Shown here in pieces: positions 1-10,424 of a stretch of 64,000 nt of DNA. The notes beneath the pieces were generated by a model that worked only from the letters and a program-made list of their open reading frames with translations, searched no databases and was not told where the DNA came from. Source of the stretch: Photobacterium phosphoreum (GTDB lineage Bacteria; Pseudomonadota; Gammaproteobacteria; Enterobacterales; Vibrionaceae); NCBI RefSeq assembly GCF_002954725.1, contig NZ_MSCQ01000001.1, positions 883,604 through 947,603 on the forward strand, read 5' to 3'. The first letter of the stretch is position 1. The number at the start of each line of letters is the position of its first letter. The position numbers were made by a program, and so were the translations under genes.

Positions 1-104
1 ACATAGCATTGATTAACGTCACCGCCTTGAATTGCTTCTCGTTCATTTATTTTGAACTGTCGACCAAGTACTTCCGACAACTGGTGAGAAATAGCCTGCC
101 ACAT
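1..104 (-). CDS. Fructosamine kinase family protein (YniA-like), N-terminal fragment
   Basis: The window edge cuts this gene. The visible 34 residues start at an ATG preceded by a strong GGAGG and read MWQAISHQL...LGRQFKINERE, ending in GGDVNQCY. A GGDIN(x)xY strand near the N terminus is typical of fructosamine-3-kinase/YniA proteins, an aminoglycoside-phosphotransferase-like fold that phosphorylates ketosamines on glycated molecules. The gene is divergent from yqfB. The family call rests on a short N-terminal stretch, so the catalytic residues cannot be checked here. Confidence 0.7.
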   Translation of the reverse strand, partial: MWQAISHQLSEVLGRQFKINEREAIQGGDVNQCY

Positions 105-385
105 AGCATCCTCCACGCCTTAAATTGGACTAGATAAAACTTGTCTATCAACATCTTAGTTCATTTCATATGGATATATCTGTGAAGTCGATACTATTTT
201 AAGTAATCCACTACCGGATTTTGATTCAACCTATTGAAAATAAGCAATATACTTATTTTTATGTTGAAGTTGGAATATTATTTATCTTAGTTAAATCTTT
301 ATTTTTGTTTGTGATTGTCCGTTTACTTTTAAATATTTGCAGTTACTCTAAGCCGAAAATTTATTTGGTAATAAAAGGCACCATC

Positions 386-712
386 ATGAGCACTACAATA
401 ATTCCTACAGAAATGACGTTTTTTGCACGCTTTGAAAGTGACATCTTGTCAGGAAAAAAGACCATTACTATTCGTGATGAAGCTGAAAGTTATTATGTAC
501 CCGGTACCACTGTTGATGTGTCAACGTATGAAGATGGACGCTGGTTTTGTCGTTTAAACATCTTAACTGTTGAGCCGATAGCATTTAATGATTTGAATGA
601 TTTTCATGCACAACAAGAAAATATGACATTAGCTGAGCTTAAAGCCGTTATTCACGATATTTATCCTGGTATTGAGCAGCTGTACGTCGTGAATTACGCC
701 TTAGTGAAGTAG
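386..712 (+). CDS. yqfB: N4-acetylcytidine amidohydrolase, ASCH domain (YqfB)
   Basis: A 108-aa ASCH-fold protein very similar along its whole length to E. coli YqfB (103 aa), which hydrolyses N4-acetylcytidine to cytidine and acetate. The block FFARFESDILSGKKTITIRDE places Lys25 and Thr28 at the catalytic Lys21/Thr24 of E. coli YqfB. Glu78 in QQENMT matches catalytic Glu74. The ATG at 386 is chosen because it gives the family length; an open frame continues upstream to 221 but encodes a hydrophobic stretch with no counterpart in the family. The gene is monocistronic and sits just upstream of the thrS promoter. Confidence 0.93.
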   Translation: MSTTIIPTEMTFFARFESDILSGKKTITIRDEAESYYVPGTTVDVSTYEDGRWFCRLNILTVEPIAFNDLNDFHAQQENMTLAELKAVIHDIYPGIEQLYVVNYALVK

Positions 713-726
713 TACTATAAAAAGTT

Positions 727-780
727 AGGGTGATTCTTTGCAATATATTGTTACCGTTTGTATAGTGTCACCCTGTTTTT
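727..780 (+). terminator. Probable yqfB terminator overlapping the thrS promoter
   Basis: AGGGTGA (727-733) can pair with TCACCCT (768-774), followed by GTTTTT. The 34-nt loop is long for a terminator. The loop contains the predicted thrS promoter, so the two signals share the same DNA. Confidence 0.5.
738..766 (+). promoter_or_regulatory. Predicted sigma-70 promoter of thrS
   Basis: TTGCAA (738-743), a 17-bp spacer and TATAGT (761-766) give a near-consensus sigma-70 promoter. Transcription would start around 773, leaving a leader of about 135 nt before thrS. Confidence 0.65.
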
Positions 781-876
781 GCCTTAGCATGTTGCTCTGT
801 ATTGCGGCATCAAGGTAAAAATGTTTTTTCCATAAAAGCTTCTCTAAAAGCTTTATTAACTCAACATGTGCTACTT

Positions 877-889
877 GGTGTGTGGCACC
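877..889 (+). promoter_or_regulatory. Candidate ThrRS operator hairpin in the thrS leader
   Basis: GGTG (877-880) and CACC (886-889) enclose the loop TGTGG, 19 nt before the thrS start. The RNA loop begins UGU, a threonine anticodon. In E. coli thrS is autoregulated through leader hairpins that mimic the tRNA-Thr anticodon arm. The stem is only 4 bp, so this is a suggestion by analogy. Confidence 0.25.
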
Positions 890-908
890 ACTGTTTAAGG
901 ATATTTAA

Positions 909-2840
909 ATGCCTGTTATTACTCTTCCTGACGGTAGTCAACGTCAATTCGACGACGCTGTATCAACGATGGATGTTGCACTTTCAATCGGTCCTGGTCT
1001 TGCGAAAGCAACCATTGCAGGGCGTGTTGATGGTGTTCGTGTTGATGCTTGTGATCTGATCGAAAATGATGCAAGCCTAGAAATCATCACAGCAAAAGAT
1101 GATGTTGATGGTCTTGAAATCGTTCGCCACTCATGTGCACACTTGCTAGGTCATGCAATTAAGCAATTGTACCCTGAAGCAAAAATGGCGATCGGTCCTA
1201 CGATTGACAATGGTTTTTACTACGATATCGATCTAGAGCAATCTTTAACTCAAGAAGACCTTGATGTTATTGAGAAGCGCATGCTTGAACTAGCAAAAAC
1301 TAAGTATCAAGTTGTGAAGAAAAACGTAAGCTGGCAAGAAGCGCGTGATGCGTTTGATGCGCGTGGCGAAACGTACAAGATTGAAATCCTAGATGAAAAC
1401 GTTGCTCGTGACGATCGTCCAGGCTTATACCATCATGAAGAATACATTGACATGTGTCGTGGTCCACACGTACCACACATGGGTTTCTGTCAAAACTTCA
1501 AACTATTAAGCGTTGCTGGTGCATACTGGCGCGGTAATAGTGATAACAAGATGCTACAACGTATCTACGGTACGGCATTCCACGATAAGAAAGCATTAAA
1601 AGCGCATCTAACACGTTTAGAAGAAGCTGCAAAGCGTGACCACCGTAAGATTGGTAAGCAACTTGATTTGTTCCACATGCAGCAAGAAGCACCAGGCATG
1701 GTATTCTGGCACCATAACGGTTGGACTATCTTCCGTGAGCTAGAAGTGTTTGTTCGTGAAAAACTGAACGAATACGATTACCAAGAAGTAAAAGGCCCAT
1801 TAATGATGGACCGTGTACTTTGGGAACGTTCTGGTCACTGGGATAAGTACGCTGATGCAATGTTCACAACAAGTTCAGAGAACCGTGAATACGCAATTAA
1901 GCCAATGAACTGTCCTGGTCATGTACAGATCTTTAACCAAGGTCTAAAATCATACCGTGATTTACCATTACGTATGGCTGAGTTTGGTTCTTGTCACCGT
2001 AATGAGCCTTCTGGTTCACTTCACGGTATTATGCGTGTACGTGGTTTCACCCAAGATGATGCGCATATTTTTTGTACAGAAGCACAAGTACAACAAGAAG
2101 TTACATCTTGCATCGAAATGGTGTATGATACATACAAGACATTCGGTTTTGATAACATTGTTGTTAAATTATCTACTCGTCCTGAAAAGCGTGTGGGTTC
2201 TGATGCAATGTGGGACAAAGCTGAAGCCGATTTGATTACCGCGCTTGAGTCAATGGAAATTCCATTTGACATTCAAGAAGGTGAGGGTGCATTCTACGGT
2301 CCTAAGATCGAGTTCACTCTTCACGATTGCCTTGATCGCGCATGGCAGTGTGGTACTGTTCAACTTGACTTCGCATTACCTGAGCGTTTAGGCGCTACAT
2401 ATGTAGGTGAAGACAACGAACGCCATACGCCGGTTATGATTCACCGTGCAATTCTTGGTTCACTAGAGCGCTTCATCGGTATTCTTATCGAAGATTACGC
2501 AGGCTTCTTCCCAACATGGTTGGCGCCTCAACAAGCTGTAGTGATGAATATTACTGACTCTCAAGCAGAATATGTGCAAGAAATTGTAGAAAAATTGAAA
2601 AAAAGTGGAATTAGAGTCAATGCGGACTTGAGAAATGAGAAGATTGGCTTTAAAATCCGCGAACATACTTTGAAGCGAGTGCCTTTCATGCTCGTTTGTG
2701 GCGACAAAGAAGTCGAAGCAGGCGTAGTAGCAGTTCGTACTCGCAAGGGTAAAGATTTGGGTAAATTTAAGATTGATGAACTTGTTGCATTTATGCAGGA
2801 AGAAATTAGCAGTCGTAAGCTCAATATTGTGGAGGAATAA
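909..2840 (+). CDS. thrS: Threonyl-tRNA synthetase
   Basis: Cytoplasmic class II synthetase that charges tRNA-Thr; 643 aa against 642 in E. coli. Domains in order are a TGS domain (about 1-61), the N2 editing domain with [10 protein letters not shown] and CRGPHVPH, a catalytic core (about 240-535) with the NCPGH zinc-site cysteine, motif 2 [15 protein letters not shown], the HIF histidine and the motif 3 region [12 protein letters not shown], and an HGTP anticodon-binding domain to the end. The ATG at 909 follows AAGGA. The stop lies 3 nt before the infC AUU codon, and the thrS tail carries the infC ribosome-binding site, so the two genes are one operon. Confidence 0.98.
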   Translation: MPVITLPDGSQRQFDDAVSTMDVALSIGPGLAKATIAGRVDGVRVDACDLIENDASLEIITAKDDVDGLEIVRHSCAHLLGHAIKQLYPEAKMAIGPTIDNGFYYDIDLEQSLTQEDLDVIEKRMLELAKTKYQVVKKNVSWQEARDAFDARGETYKIEILDENVARDDRPGLYHHEEYIDMCRGPHVPHMGFCQNFKLLSVAGAYWRGNSDNKMLQRIYGTAFHDKKALKAHLTRLEEAAKRDHRKIGKQLDLFHMQQEAPGMVFWHHNGWTIFRELEVFVREKLNEYDYQEVKGPLMMDRVLWERSGHWDKYADAMFTTSSENREYAIKPMNCPGHVQIFNQGLKSYRDLPLRMAEFGSCHRNEPSGSLHGIMRVRGFTQDDAHIFCTEAQVQQEVTSCIEMVYDTYKTFGFDNIVVKLSTRPEKRVGSDAMWDKAEADLITALESMEIPFDIQEGEGAFYGPKIEFTLHDCLDRAWQCGTVQLDFALPERLGATYVGEDNERHTPVMIHRAILGSLERFIGILIEDYAGFFPTWLAPQQAVVMNITDSQAEYVQEIVEKLKKSGIRVNADLRNEKIGFKIREHTLKRVPFMLVCGDKEVEAGVVAVRTRKGKDLGKFKIDELVAFMQEEISSRKLNIVEE

Positions 2841-2843
2841 GGT

Positions 2844-3395
2844 ATTAAAGGCGGAAAAAGAACCCAGGCACCAGTTAAGCAAAACGCGCATCGTCTAAAT
2901 GAAGAAATTCGTGGCGTACGTGAAGTTCGCCTAACTGGCCTAGATGGCGAATCAGTTGGTGTTGTTTCTATTGAAGAAGCAATGAATGTTGCTCTTGATG
3001 CTGGTGTGGATCTAGTTGAAATTAGCCCTAATGCCGAGCCACCAGTCTGTCGTGTGATGGACTATGGCAAGTACCTGTTCGAGAAGAGCAAGGCTGCTAA
3101 AGAGCAAAAGAAGAATCAAAAACAAATCCAGATCAAGGAAGTTAAATTCCGACCTGGTACAGACGAAGGCGATTATCAGGTAAAACTACGCAACCTGAGT
3201 CGCTTTTTAGAAGAGGGCAACAAGGGCAAAGTCACACTACGTTTCCGTGGTCGTGAAATGGCCCACCAAGGCATTGGTATTGAGCTTCTTAATCGTATTA
3301 AGGCAGAACTTGAAGAGATTGCGATCTGTGAAAGTTTCCCTAATCGTGTAGAAGGTCGTCAAATGACCATGATGCTTGCCCCAAAAAAGAAGTAA
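2844..3395 (+). CDS. infC: Translation initiation factor IF-3 (AUU start)
   Basis: 183-aa IF-3, which binds the 30S subunit, discriminates initiator tRNA and start codon, and prevents premature subunit joining. The start is ATT at 2844-2846: GGAGGAATAAGG lies just upstream and the in-frame reading [21 protein letters not shown] matches the IF-3 N terminus. The first in-frame ATG, at 2982, would delete 46 residues of the N-terminal domain. The AUU start is known in enterobacteria and lets IF-3 repress its own translation. The C-terminal domain includes [15 protein letters not shown] and ends APKKK. It follows thrS in the same operon. Confidence 0.97.
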   Translation: MKGGKRTQAPVKQNAHRLNEEIRGVREVRLTGLDGESVGVVSIEEAMNVALDAGVDLVEISPNAEPPVCRVMDYGKYLFEKSKAAKEQKKNQKQIQIKEVKFRPGTDEGDYQVKLRNLSRFLEEGNKGKVTLRFRGREMAHQGIGIELLNRIKAELEEIAICESFPNRVEGRQMTMMLAPKKK

Positions 3396-3414
3396 TAACG
3401 GCATTCAAGTAGCT

Positions 3415-3443
3415 AAAAAGCGCTGCTCTTAGTAGCGCTTTTT
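3415..3443 (+). terminator. Hairpin with T-run between infC and rpmI
   Basis: AAAAAGCGCT (3415-3424) pairs with AGCGCTTTTT (3434-3443) around a 9-nt loop. It has the form of an intrinsic terminator or attenuator. In E. coli this interval includes part of the L20 operator that represses rpmI-rplT translation, so a regulatory role is possible. Confidence 0.6.
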
Positions 3444-3496
3444 GTTCGCCCTATTACTATGATTATTAACTATCAACAATGCGGAGTTATCATCTC

Positions 3497-3691
3497 ATGC
3501 CAAAGATGAAAACAAATCGTGGCGCTGCTAAGCGCTTCAAGAAAACAGCTGGTGGCTTTAAGTTTAAGCACGCTACTAAGCGTCACATTCTGACTAAACG
3601 TACTACTAAGAACAAACGTCAGCTTCGTCCAAATGCAATCCTTCCTAAGTGTGAAGTGGCTGCAGTTGCTCGTATGCTTCCGTTCGCTTAA
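3497..3691 (+). CDS. rpmI: 50S ribosomal protein L35
   Basis: 64-aa basic ribosomal protein with the L35 signature [17 protein letters not shown] and [11 protein letters not shown]. The ATG at 3497 is chosen over an ATG 18 nt upstream because it has GGAG at a good distance (3483-3486) and gives the exact family N terminus. It is a structural component of the large subunit and is translated ahead of rplT. Confidence 0.97.
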   Translation: MPKMKTNRGAAKRFKKTAGGFKFKHATKRHILTKRTTKNKRQLRPNAILPKCEVAAVARMLPFA

Positions 3692-3737
3692 TCGTTTTTA
3701 GTTTTATATTTTTTTTAATTTTAGTTAGGAGTCTCCT

Positions 3738-4091
3738 ATGCCTCGCGTAAAACGTGGTGTACAAGCGCGTGCACGTCACAAGAAAGTTCTTAAACAAGCT
3801 AAAGGTTATTACGGAGCACGTTCACGTGTTTACCGTGTAGCTTTCCAGGCTGTTACTAAAGCTGGTCAATATGCTTACCGTGACCGTCGTCAGAAGAAAC
3901 GTACTTTCCGTCAACTTTGGATTGCTCGTATCAACGCTGCTGCACGTCAAAATGGTATGTCTTACAGCCGTCTAATCAACGGTCTTAAGAAAGCGTCTAT
4001 CGAAATCGATCGTAAGATCCTTTCTGATATCGCTGTATTTGACAAAGCTACTTTCACTGTTCTTGTGGAAAAGGCAAAAGCTGCACTGTAA
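3738..4091 (+). CDS. rplT: 50S ribosomal protein L20
   Basis: 117-aa L20, the same length as most bacterial homologues, beginning [19 protein letters not shown]. It binds 23S rRNA early in assembly of the 50S subunit and, in E. coli, represses the rpmI-rplT mRNA. A good ribosome-binding site (TTAGGAG) precedes the ATG. A strong terminator follows and ends the thrS-infC-rpmI-rplT block. Confidence 0.98.
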   Translation: MPRVKRGVQARARHKKVLKQAKGYYGARSRVYRVAFQAVTKAGQYAYRDRRQKKRTFRQLWIARINAAARQNGMSYSRLINGLKKASIEIDRKILSDIAVFDKATFTVLVEKAKAAL

Positions 4092-4112
4092 TTTCAGTCT
4101 AGTTTTAAGTTG

Positions 4113-4140
4113 AAAAGGAGAGCCTCGGCTCTCCTTTTTT
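4113..4140 (+). terminator. rplT terminator
   Basis: AAAAGGAGAGCC (4113-4124) pairs with GGCTCTCCTTTT after a 2-nt loop, followed by further T residues. Confidence 0.92.
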
Positions 4141-4277
4141 CGTATTTCGTATATAGCTTTTATGTTTTTACTAATGCCACTACGTCTTTGATCTAATAAT
4201 GAGTATTATTTCGTTATTTTCTACAGTAAATTCCAACAAGGATAGTAGGGATTCTATGCTTTGTTTTTCTTTGTTTG

Positions 4278-4760
4278 CTAAAGTTGTTTTAACATCCAAA
4301 CATCACAACCGCCGTGTAGGGTGCCTGTTAATGGCATTTCTAGATGAGTAAAGCCTAATCTTTCATATAAGCGTACGGCTGATTGCATGCTAGAGAGAGT
4401 ATCTAAATAACATTCCGTGAAACCTTTTGTTTTTGCGTATTCTAAACATAGAGTTGAGAGTTTCTCCCCTAAACCTAGCTTGCGACCTTCAGGTAATAGA
4501 AACAGTTTTTTTAGTTCGCAGATCGTGTTGCTGTTATTAAAAGGAGCGATACCGCATCCACCGACAAGTTCGCCATCGACTAATGCGATTAAATATAAAC
4601 TGCTAACACCATCATGGTAAAAACGACTCATATTCAAAACTTCGGCATCTGATGGGCCAAATCCTTCGCCTACCGCACCAAATTCAGCACCTACTTGCTT
4701 AATTATCTTGCAGAGTTCCATGTCAAAATCTGCCGTTATAGATATTACATTAATGTCCAT
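4278..4760 (-). CDS. GNAT family N-acetyltransferase
   Basis: 160-aa single-domain GNAT acetyltransferase that would transfer acetyl from acetyl-CoA to an unknown amine. The acetyl-CoA loop (motif A) is visible as LKKLFLLPEGRKLGLGEKL, with the R-x-x-G-x-G pyrophosphate loop. The C-terminal half has SAVRLYERLGF, the usual GNAT motif B. The ATG at 4760 is preferred over one at 4778 because AGGA lies 9 nt before it and the upstream ATG has no ribosome-binding site. It is convergent with rplT and stands alone. The substrate cannot be read from the sequence. Confidence 0.85.
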   Translation of the reverse strand: MDINVISITADFDMELCKIIKQVGAEFGAVGEGFGPSDAEVLNMSRFYHDGVSSLYLIALVDGELVGGCGIAPFNNSNTICELKKLFLLPEGRKLGLGEKLSTLCLEYAKTKGFTECYLDTLSSMQSAVRLYERLGFTHLEMPLTGTLHGGCDVWMLKQL

Positions 4761-5000
4761 CGCTTCTTGTCCTACCATTACTTATGTATTTTTTGAGTTT
4801 ATTCCAATACCAATAACGAGCTGATCGTAAAAAGAAAGTATTAGATTTCTTATTTCGTTCGCAACCTCATTGTAGGGAATGACGAAAGAGGAGTACAAGT
4901 TCATTAAGCTACAACAGTCTGGATTGATCTGAATGATAGGGAGAGTATTTCACAAGTACATAAAAAGCAATATTTCGCATGCTCAGGAATAAAAGGCATA
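4761..5000. other. Intergenic region, nothing recognised
   Basis: AT-rich stretch upstream of the GNAT gene that must hold its promoter. I see no coding potential and no clear -35/-10 pair. Confidence 0.4.
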
Positions 5001-5041
5001 AAAAAACCAGTCATTCATCAATAATGAAAATGACTGGTTTT
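5001..5041 (-). terminator. Terminator of the small membrane protein gene at 5066
   Basis: AAAACCAGTCATT (5003-5015) pairs with AATGACTGGTTTT (5029-5041). On the minus strand the stem runs into TTTTTT (5006-5001). Confidence 0.85.
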
Positions 5042-5065
5042 AAAAAAGAGGTGAGGTGTTAGTGC

Positions 5066-5317
5066 TTATGTACGTGCGTAGCGTTGATTACGTTTTTTGT
5101 TTGCTGTTGCTAAGGTCTTAAGTAAAAACGCTAGAAAACCAACAAATAATGCGTTGAAGCCCATAAAGAAGACAAGATTAATGAAATTGAAACCCTCTTC
5201 TGGCGCGATCGGCATTGCTGATGCTAGGCCATAATTACCAAGCAGTAATAGAGCAGTACAAAGAATCGCAGCGATAGTTGAAATTTTAGAAAGAGCAGCA
5301 AGATCTTTAGTATTCAT
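5066..5317 (-). CDS. Small two-TM membrane protein, paralogue A
   Basis: 83-aa protein with two predicted membrane helices: one around ISTIAAILCTALLLLGNYG and one around LVFFMGFNALFVGFLAFLL, followed by a basic tail (KKRNQRYART). I do not recognise a family with a known function. It clearly shares ancestry with the next gene: both have LxALxKIS, LGNYG, SxMPI, GFN(A/F)(L/M)FVGFLA in the same order. The ATG at 5317 is chosen because AGGAAC sits 6 nt upstream; an upstream ATG at 5347 has no such site. It sits against the coding direction of the flanking rplT and pheS. Confidence 0.7.
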   Translation of the reverse strand: MNTKDLAALSKISTIAAILCTALLLLGNYGLASAMPIAPEEGFNFINLVFFMGFNALFVGFLAFLLKTLATANKKRNQRYART

Positions 5318-5500
5318 AATATGGTTCCTAACATTGATATTGATCATAATTTACACTTAAAAATGTAATATTAAAACCAATTTGATAGAAAAAGATCGTA
5401 TTTATCACAGCTTTGTTACATATAAAGCGCCTCAAGATTTAGAATCAAATGCGTTGAGACGCTAATATAAAGATATAAATCAGTGGATTAGTGTTATTAA

Positions 5501-5776
5501 TTATGCGTGGCTATGAGTAAGGTACTGCTTCATTTGTCGTTGTGACTGTTTTACTCTCCAAACGAGACAAGCAAGAAAACCAACAAACATGAAATTAAAT
5601 CCCACGTAGTAGATAACATGAATGAAATCGATATGCGTTTGATTCGTTAAGTGATCTTTCATTTCAATAGGCATGCTTAATGACATTCCATAATTGCCTA
5701 ATATGACTAACGCAAGGCAAAGTAGGGAAGCAAAAATACTTATTTTAATTAAGGCTGATAAAAATTGGGCATTCAT
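5501..5776 (-). CDS. Small two-TM membrane protein, paralogue B
   Basis: 91-aa paralogue of the protein encoded at 5066-5317, with the same two-helix plan: IKISIFASLLCLALVILGNYG, then VIYYVGFNFMFVGFLACLV, and a polar, His-ending tail (THSHA). The loop between the helices is longer and carries extra polar residues (KDHLTNQTHIDF). The start at 5776 gives the same N terminus (MN) as paralogue A; a longer frame to 5821 has no counterpart. The two genes are 183 bp apart on the same strand, so they probably arose by tandem duplication. Function unknown. Confidence 0.68.
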   Translation of the reverse strand: MNAQFLSALIKISIFASLLCLALVILGNYGMSLSMPIEMKDHLTNQTHIDFIHVIYYVGFNFMFVGFLACLVWRVKQSQRQMKQYLTHSHA

Positions 5777-6041
5777 GATGATTATTCCAAAGTAAATATC
5801 GCTGAAATTTACTTTTTTCATTCTATTTTAGAAAGAGAGAAAAATGGAATATAGGTGTGCGAAATCTGTTTTATAGTCTACAGATGCTGACCATTAGTGT
5901 ACTGAAAAAGTACAAATTCATATTTTAATGGCAAAAGACGTTTTTTTTTCATCCAAAGTTACTGTTTTATTACGATTCAATTTGGATTTAGACGCTGCTT
6001 TCTTTAGTATGTATCGTTATGCGATTTTATATCTCCCTTAA

Positions 6042-7055
<1,014 letters not shown>

Positions 7056-7075
7056 GCACTAGGGGCTAGAAATCT

Positions 7076-9475
7076 ATGAAATTCTCTGAATCTTGGCTAC
7101 GCGAGTGGGTTAATCCTGCAGTAAACAGCGAAGAGCTAGCTCACCAAATCACAATGGCTGGTTTGGAAGTTGACGGTATTGAAGCAGTTGCTGGTGAATT
7201 CACCGGCGTTAAAGTGGGTCAGGTTGTTGAGTGTGCTCCACACCCAGACGCTGACAAGCTGCGCGTAACTAAAGTTGATGTAGGCGCTGAAGAGTTGCTA
7301 GACATCGTTTGTGGCGCATCTAACTGTCGTCAAGGCATTAAAGTTGCTGTTGCAACTGTAGGTGCTGTTCTTCCTGGTGATTTTAAAATCAAGAAGGCAA
7401 AATTACGCGGTCAGCCTTCTCACGGTATGCTTTGTTCTTTCACAGAACTTGGTATTGATATTGAGTCTGACGGCATCATGGAATTAGCGGCAGATGCAGT
7501 ATTAGGTACTGATTTCCGTGAATTCCTTGGTCTTGACGATGTGACTATCGATGTTGACTTAACAGCTAACCGTGCTGATTGTCTAAGCATTGCTGGTCTT
7601 GCTCGTGAAGTGGGTGTTCTTAACCGCGCTGAAGTGACAGAACCACAGTTTGATATTGTTGCGCCAACAGCGGCTGATACTATTTCAATTGAAGTTAAAG
7701 CTCCTGTTGCATGTCCACGTTACCTTGGTCGTATCGTTCGCAATGTGAACGTACAAGCTGAAACACCATTGTGGATGCAAGAGAAGCTACGTCGTTGTGG
7801 TACTCGCTCAATTGATCCAATCGTAGATATCACTAACTACGTATTGCTTGAAATGGGCCAACCAATGCACGCTTTCGATCTTGCTAAGATCGATGGTGGT
7901 ATTGTGGTACGTATGGCAGAGCAGGGCGAAAAGCTGACTCTTCTTGACGGCAATGAAGCAGAATTAAACAGTAATACATTAGTGATTGCTGATAACACTC
8001 AAGCACTTGCAATTGCAGGTATCTTCGGTGGTCAATTCTCAGGCGTGAGTACTGAAACGAAAGACGTATTGCTTGAGTGTGCTTTCTTTGCACCTGATGC
8101 AATCCGTGGTCGTGCACGTAGCTACGGTCTACACACTGACTCTTCACACCGCTTTGAGCGTGGTGTTGATGCAACGCTACAAATGAAAGCAATGGAACGT
8201 GCGACAGCACTTATCATTGAAATCTGTGGTGGTGAAGTTGCGCCAATCGTTGAAGCTGAATCAGAAGCTGATTTACCTAAAGCGGCAACGATTGAACTAC
8301 GTCGTAGCAAACTAGATCGTCTATTAGGTCATGCTATTGCTTCTGAAGAAGTCGTAGAAATCCTAACGCGTCTAGGTTGTGATGTTGAAACAACAGATGC
8401 TGGCTGGAAAGCAACCGCACCAGCATGGCGTTTCGACATGGCGATTGAAGAAGATCTAGTGGAAGAAGTGGGCCGTATTTTCGGTTACAACAATATCCCT
8501 AACCAATCGCCAGTCGCTGCACTAAGCATGAACTTACATAAAGAAGCGAATCTACCGCTGAAACGTGTACGTGATTTGTTAGTTGATCGTGGTTTCCAAG
8601 AAGCGATTACTTACAGCTTTGTAGAGCCTGAGCAACAAAAACTCATCGTGCCTAATATTGAGCCATTAGTTCTGCCTTTCCCTATTTCTGCGGATATGTC
8701 AGCAATGCGCTTAAGCCTATGGACTGGCCTACTAAATACAGTAGTGTTCAACCAGAAGCGTCAACAACCACGTGTACGTTTGTTTGAAGCTGGCTTACGT
8801 TTTGTACCAGAGCAAACTGCTGAAAATGGTATGCGTCAAGAAATGATGCTTGCGGGTGTTATTGCGGGTACACGTAGTGATGAGCATTGGGACATTGAAA
8901 CTAACACTGTTGATTTCTTTGACCTTAAAGGTGATTTAGAAGCAGTACTTGAGCTTACAGCAAAAAATGCTTATAGCTTTAAAGCGGCTCAACACCCAGC
9001 ACTTCATCCAGGTCAAACAGCAGCGATTGTTGTTGATGCAGGTCTTGAAACTGAGCGTGAAGTTGGTTTTATTGGTACTGTTCACCCTGAGCTTGAGCGT
9101 AAGTTTGGTCTTAATGGCCGTACGATTGCATTTGAAGTTGAGTGGGATGCAATTAATAAGCGTGACTTGCCTGAAGCTGTCGCTTTATCTAAGTTCCCTG
9201 CTAACCGTCGTGACATTGCGGTTGTAGTGAATGATAATATTGCTGCAAATGATATTGTTGCGGCATGTCATGATAATGGTGGCGAGCTATTAAAAGCCGT
9301 TAATCTATTTGATGTTTACACTGGTAAAGGTGTAGATGACGGTCAGAAGAGTCTTGCGATTGCGCTAACATTGCAATCAACTGAGCGTACATTAGAAGAA
9401 GCTGATATTGCAGCAGCAGTAGAAAGTATTGTTAATGCATTGGCTGAAAAATTTGATGCGTCACTTCGTGATTAA
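7076..9475 (+). CDS. pheT: Phenylalanyl-tRNA synthetase beta subunit
   Basis: 799 aa (795 in E. coli). Domains in order are the N-terminal [11 protein letters not shown] segment, an EMAP/OB tRNA-binding domain (about 40-150, [15 protein letters not shown]), the B3/4 editing domain (about 210-390, with the SHRFERGVD region), the B5 DNA-binding-like domain (about 400-475), a catalytic-like domain without active-site residues, and a C-terminal ferredoxin-fold anticodon-binding domain (about 705-798, [14 protein letters not shown]). It partners with PheS. A terminator follows, so ihfA has its own promoter or depends on read-through. Confidence 0.97.
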   Translation: MKFSESWLREWVNPAVNSEELAHQITMAGLEVDGIEAVAGEFTGVKVGQVVECAPHPDADKLRVTKVDVGAEELLDIVCGASNCRQGIKVAVATVGAVLPGDFKIKKAKLRGQPSHGMLCSFTELGIDIESDGIMELAADAVLGTDFREFLGLDDVTIDVDLTANRADCLSIAGLAREVGVLNRAEVTEPQFDIVAPTAADTISIEVKAPVACPRYLGRIVRNVNVQAETPLWMQEKLRRCGTRSIDPIVDITNYVLLEMGQPMHAFDLAKIDGGIVVRMAEQGEKLTLLDGNEAELNSNTLVIADNTQALAIAGIFGGQFSGVSTETKDVLLECAFFAPDAIRGRARSYGLHTDSSHRFERGVDATLQMKAMERATALIIEICGGEVAPIVEAESEADLPKAATIELRRSKLDRLLGHAIASEEVVEILTRLGCDVETTDAGWKATAPAWRFDMAIEEDLVEEVGRIFGYNNIPNQSPVAALSMNLHKEANLPLKRVRDLLVDRGFQEAITYSFVEPEQQKLIVPNIEPLVLPFPISADMSAMRLSLWTGLLNTVVFNQKRQQPRVRLFEAGLRFVPEQTAENGMRQEMMLAGVIAGTRSDEHWDIETNTVDFFDLKGDLEAVLELTAKNAYSFKAAQHPALHPGQTAAIVVDAGLETEREVGFIGTVHPELERKFGLNGRTIAFEVEWDAINKRDLPEAVALSKFPANRRDIAVVVNDNIAANDIVAACHDNGGELLKAVNLFDVYTGKGVDDGQKSLAIALTLQSTERTLEEADIAAAVESIVNALAEKFDASLRD

Positions 9476-9510
9476 AAAAACGTCGTAATCAAATTTAAGT
9501 CTTTGTTTTA

Positions 9511-9541
9511 GAAAAGCAGCCTTTATAGGCTGCTTTTTTTT
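9511..9541 (+). terminator. pheT terminator
   Basis: AAAAGCAGCCT and AGGCTGCTTTT form a stem with a short TTAT loop, followed by a T-run. Confidence 0.9.
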
Positions 9542-9931
9542 GATCTATATCTAAAAAATAATAACAGCTTGATAAATAGTTATATTTTCTATTTGTCAGG
9601 CATGAAGTAGAGTTTTTGACTGTATATTGCTGTTTTTTTAGTGTTTTAGTGCTGTTGTCGGTATTGACAAGATCAACTTGATGCATTGTTTTAGCGAAAT
9701 TGTGCAACTAAAGTGGTGTGAATTGACATGAAGTTAACGTAAAAAAGTTGGCGAAAATCAGCGAGTTGGCTTAGACTGAGTCTAGTTGATAGTGAGAGGG
9801 ATAATATAGTCCCGTAGTTTTTGCAGTTTAGAATTACATCTCTAATTAACATATACCTTATTCACAGTGGCATACTTTTTATATGTAGGTATGAACACTA
9901 TCCATTCAACATAGTCTTGAGGGAGTTATCT
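9542..9931 (+). promoter_or_regulatory. ihfA upstream region with a 13-bp palindrome
   Basis: This 390-bp AT-rich stretch separates pheT from ihfA. It contains the palindrome TAGACTGAGTCTA (9772-9784) and several weak -35/-10 candidates, such as TTGACA at 9664 and 9724. I cannot fix the promoter. In E. coli ihfA is autoregulated by IHF, but no convincing IHF site was found by eye. Confidence 0.35.
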
Positions 9932-10228
9932 ATGGCGCTCACAAAAGCCGATTTGGCTGAGAACCTGTTTGAAAATGTTGGATTAAGCAAACGGGACGCC
10001 AAGGATACGGTGGAAGTCTTCTTTGAAGAAGTTAGGAAGGCTCTAGAAAATGGTGAGCAAGTTAAATTATCTGGTTTTGGTAATTTTGATTTGCGTGACA
10101 AAAATGAGAGACCTGGAAGAAACCCTAAAACGGGTGAAGATATTCCTATCTCAGCACGCCGTGTCGTTACATTCCGTCCTGGTCAGAAGCTAAAAGCTCG
10201 TGTCGAAAGTTTAGAAGTTAATAAATAA
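9932..10228 (+). CDS. ihfA: Integration host factor subunit alpha
   Basis: 98-aa DNA-bending protein of the HU/IHF family (E. coli 99 aa). It forms a heterodimer with IHF-beta and shapes nucleoid structure, recombination sites and sigma-54 promoters. Diagnostic residues are [14 protein letters not shown] at the start and [24 protein letters not shown], the beta arm with the intercalating proline. The ATG at 9932 follows GAGGGAG; an open frame continues upstream to 9821 but lies outside the family. IHF is a usual helper at sigma-54 promoters such as those predicted at 53-61 kb, though no direct link is shown. Confidence 0.97.
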   Translation: MALTKADLAENLFENVGLSKRDAKDTVEVFFEEVRKALENGEQVKLSGFGNFDLRDKNERPGRNPKTGEDIPISARRVVTFRPGQKLKARVESLEVNK

Positions 10229-10257
10229 ATCTTTCACAAATTTGCTGATCTGAACTG

Positions 10258-10292
10258 AAACCCAAGTAAATGTATTTTTACTTGGGTTTTTT
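10258..10292 (+). terminator. ihfA terminator
   Basis: AAACCCAAGTAAA pairs with TTTACTTGGGTTT, followed by T residues. Confidence 0.9.
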
Positions 10293-10424
10293 ATTATCTG
10301 CTTTTGCGATATCACTTGTAGCACGTCTATATTAAACATAGTAACGTTATTATTTCTTATCTCTAGGATGATATAAGAATGGGTAGATGGCGCTTATTTA
10401 AATGAACAACAAGGAGGTTGTAAT

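Noticed and set aside
802-1059. Open frame overlapping the start of thrS
   Set aside because: Out of frame with thrS, which is certain; no ribosome-binding site and no sensible protein.
5928-6041. Short open frame (37 codons) with several Phe codons upstream of pheS, as a possible attenuation leader peptide
   Set aside because: The Phe codons are scattered, no ribosome-binding site precedes it, and the only nearby hairpin (CCACC/GGTGG at 6048-6061) has no T-run.
9495-9707. 70-codon minus-strand frame after pheT
   Set aside because: Covers the pheT terminator and has a low-complexity Lys/Asn/Thr product.
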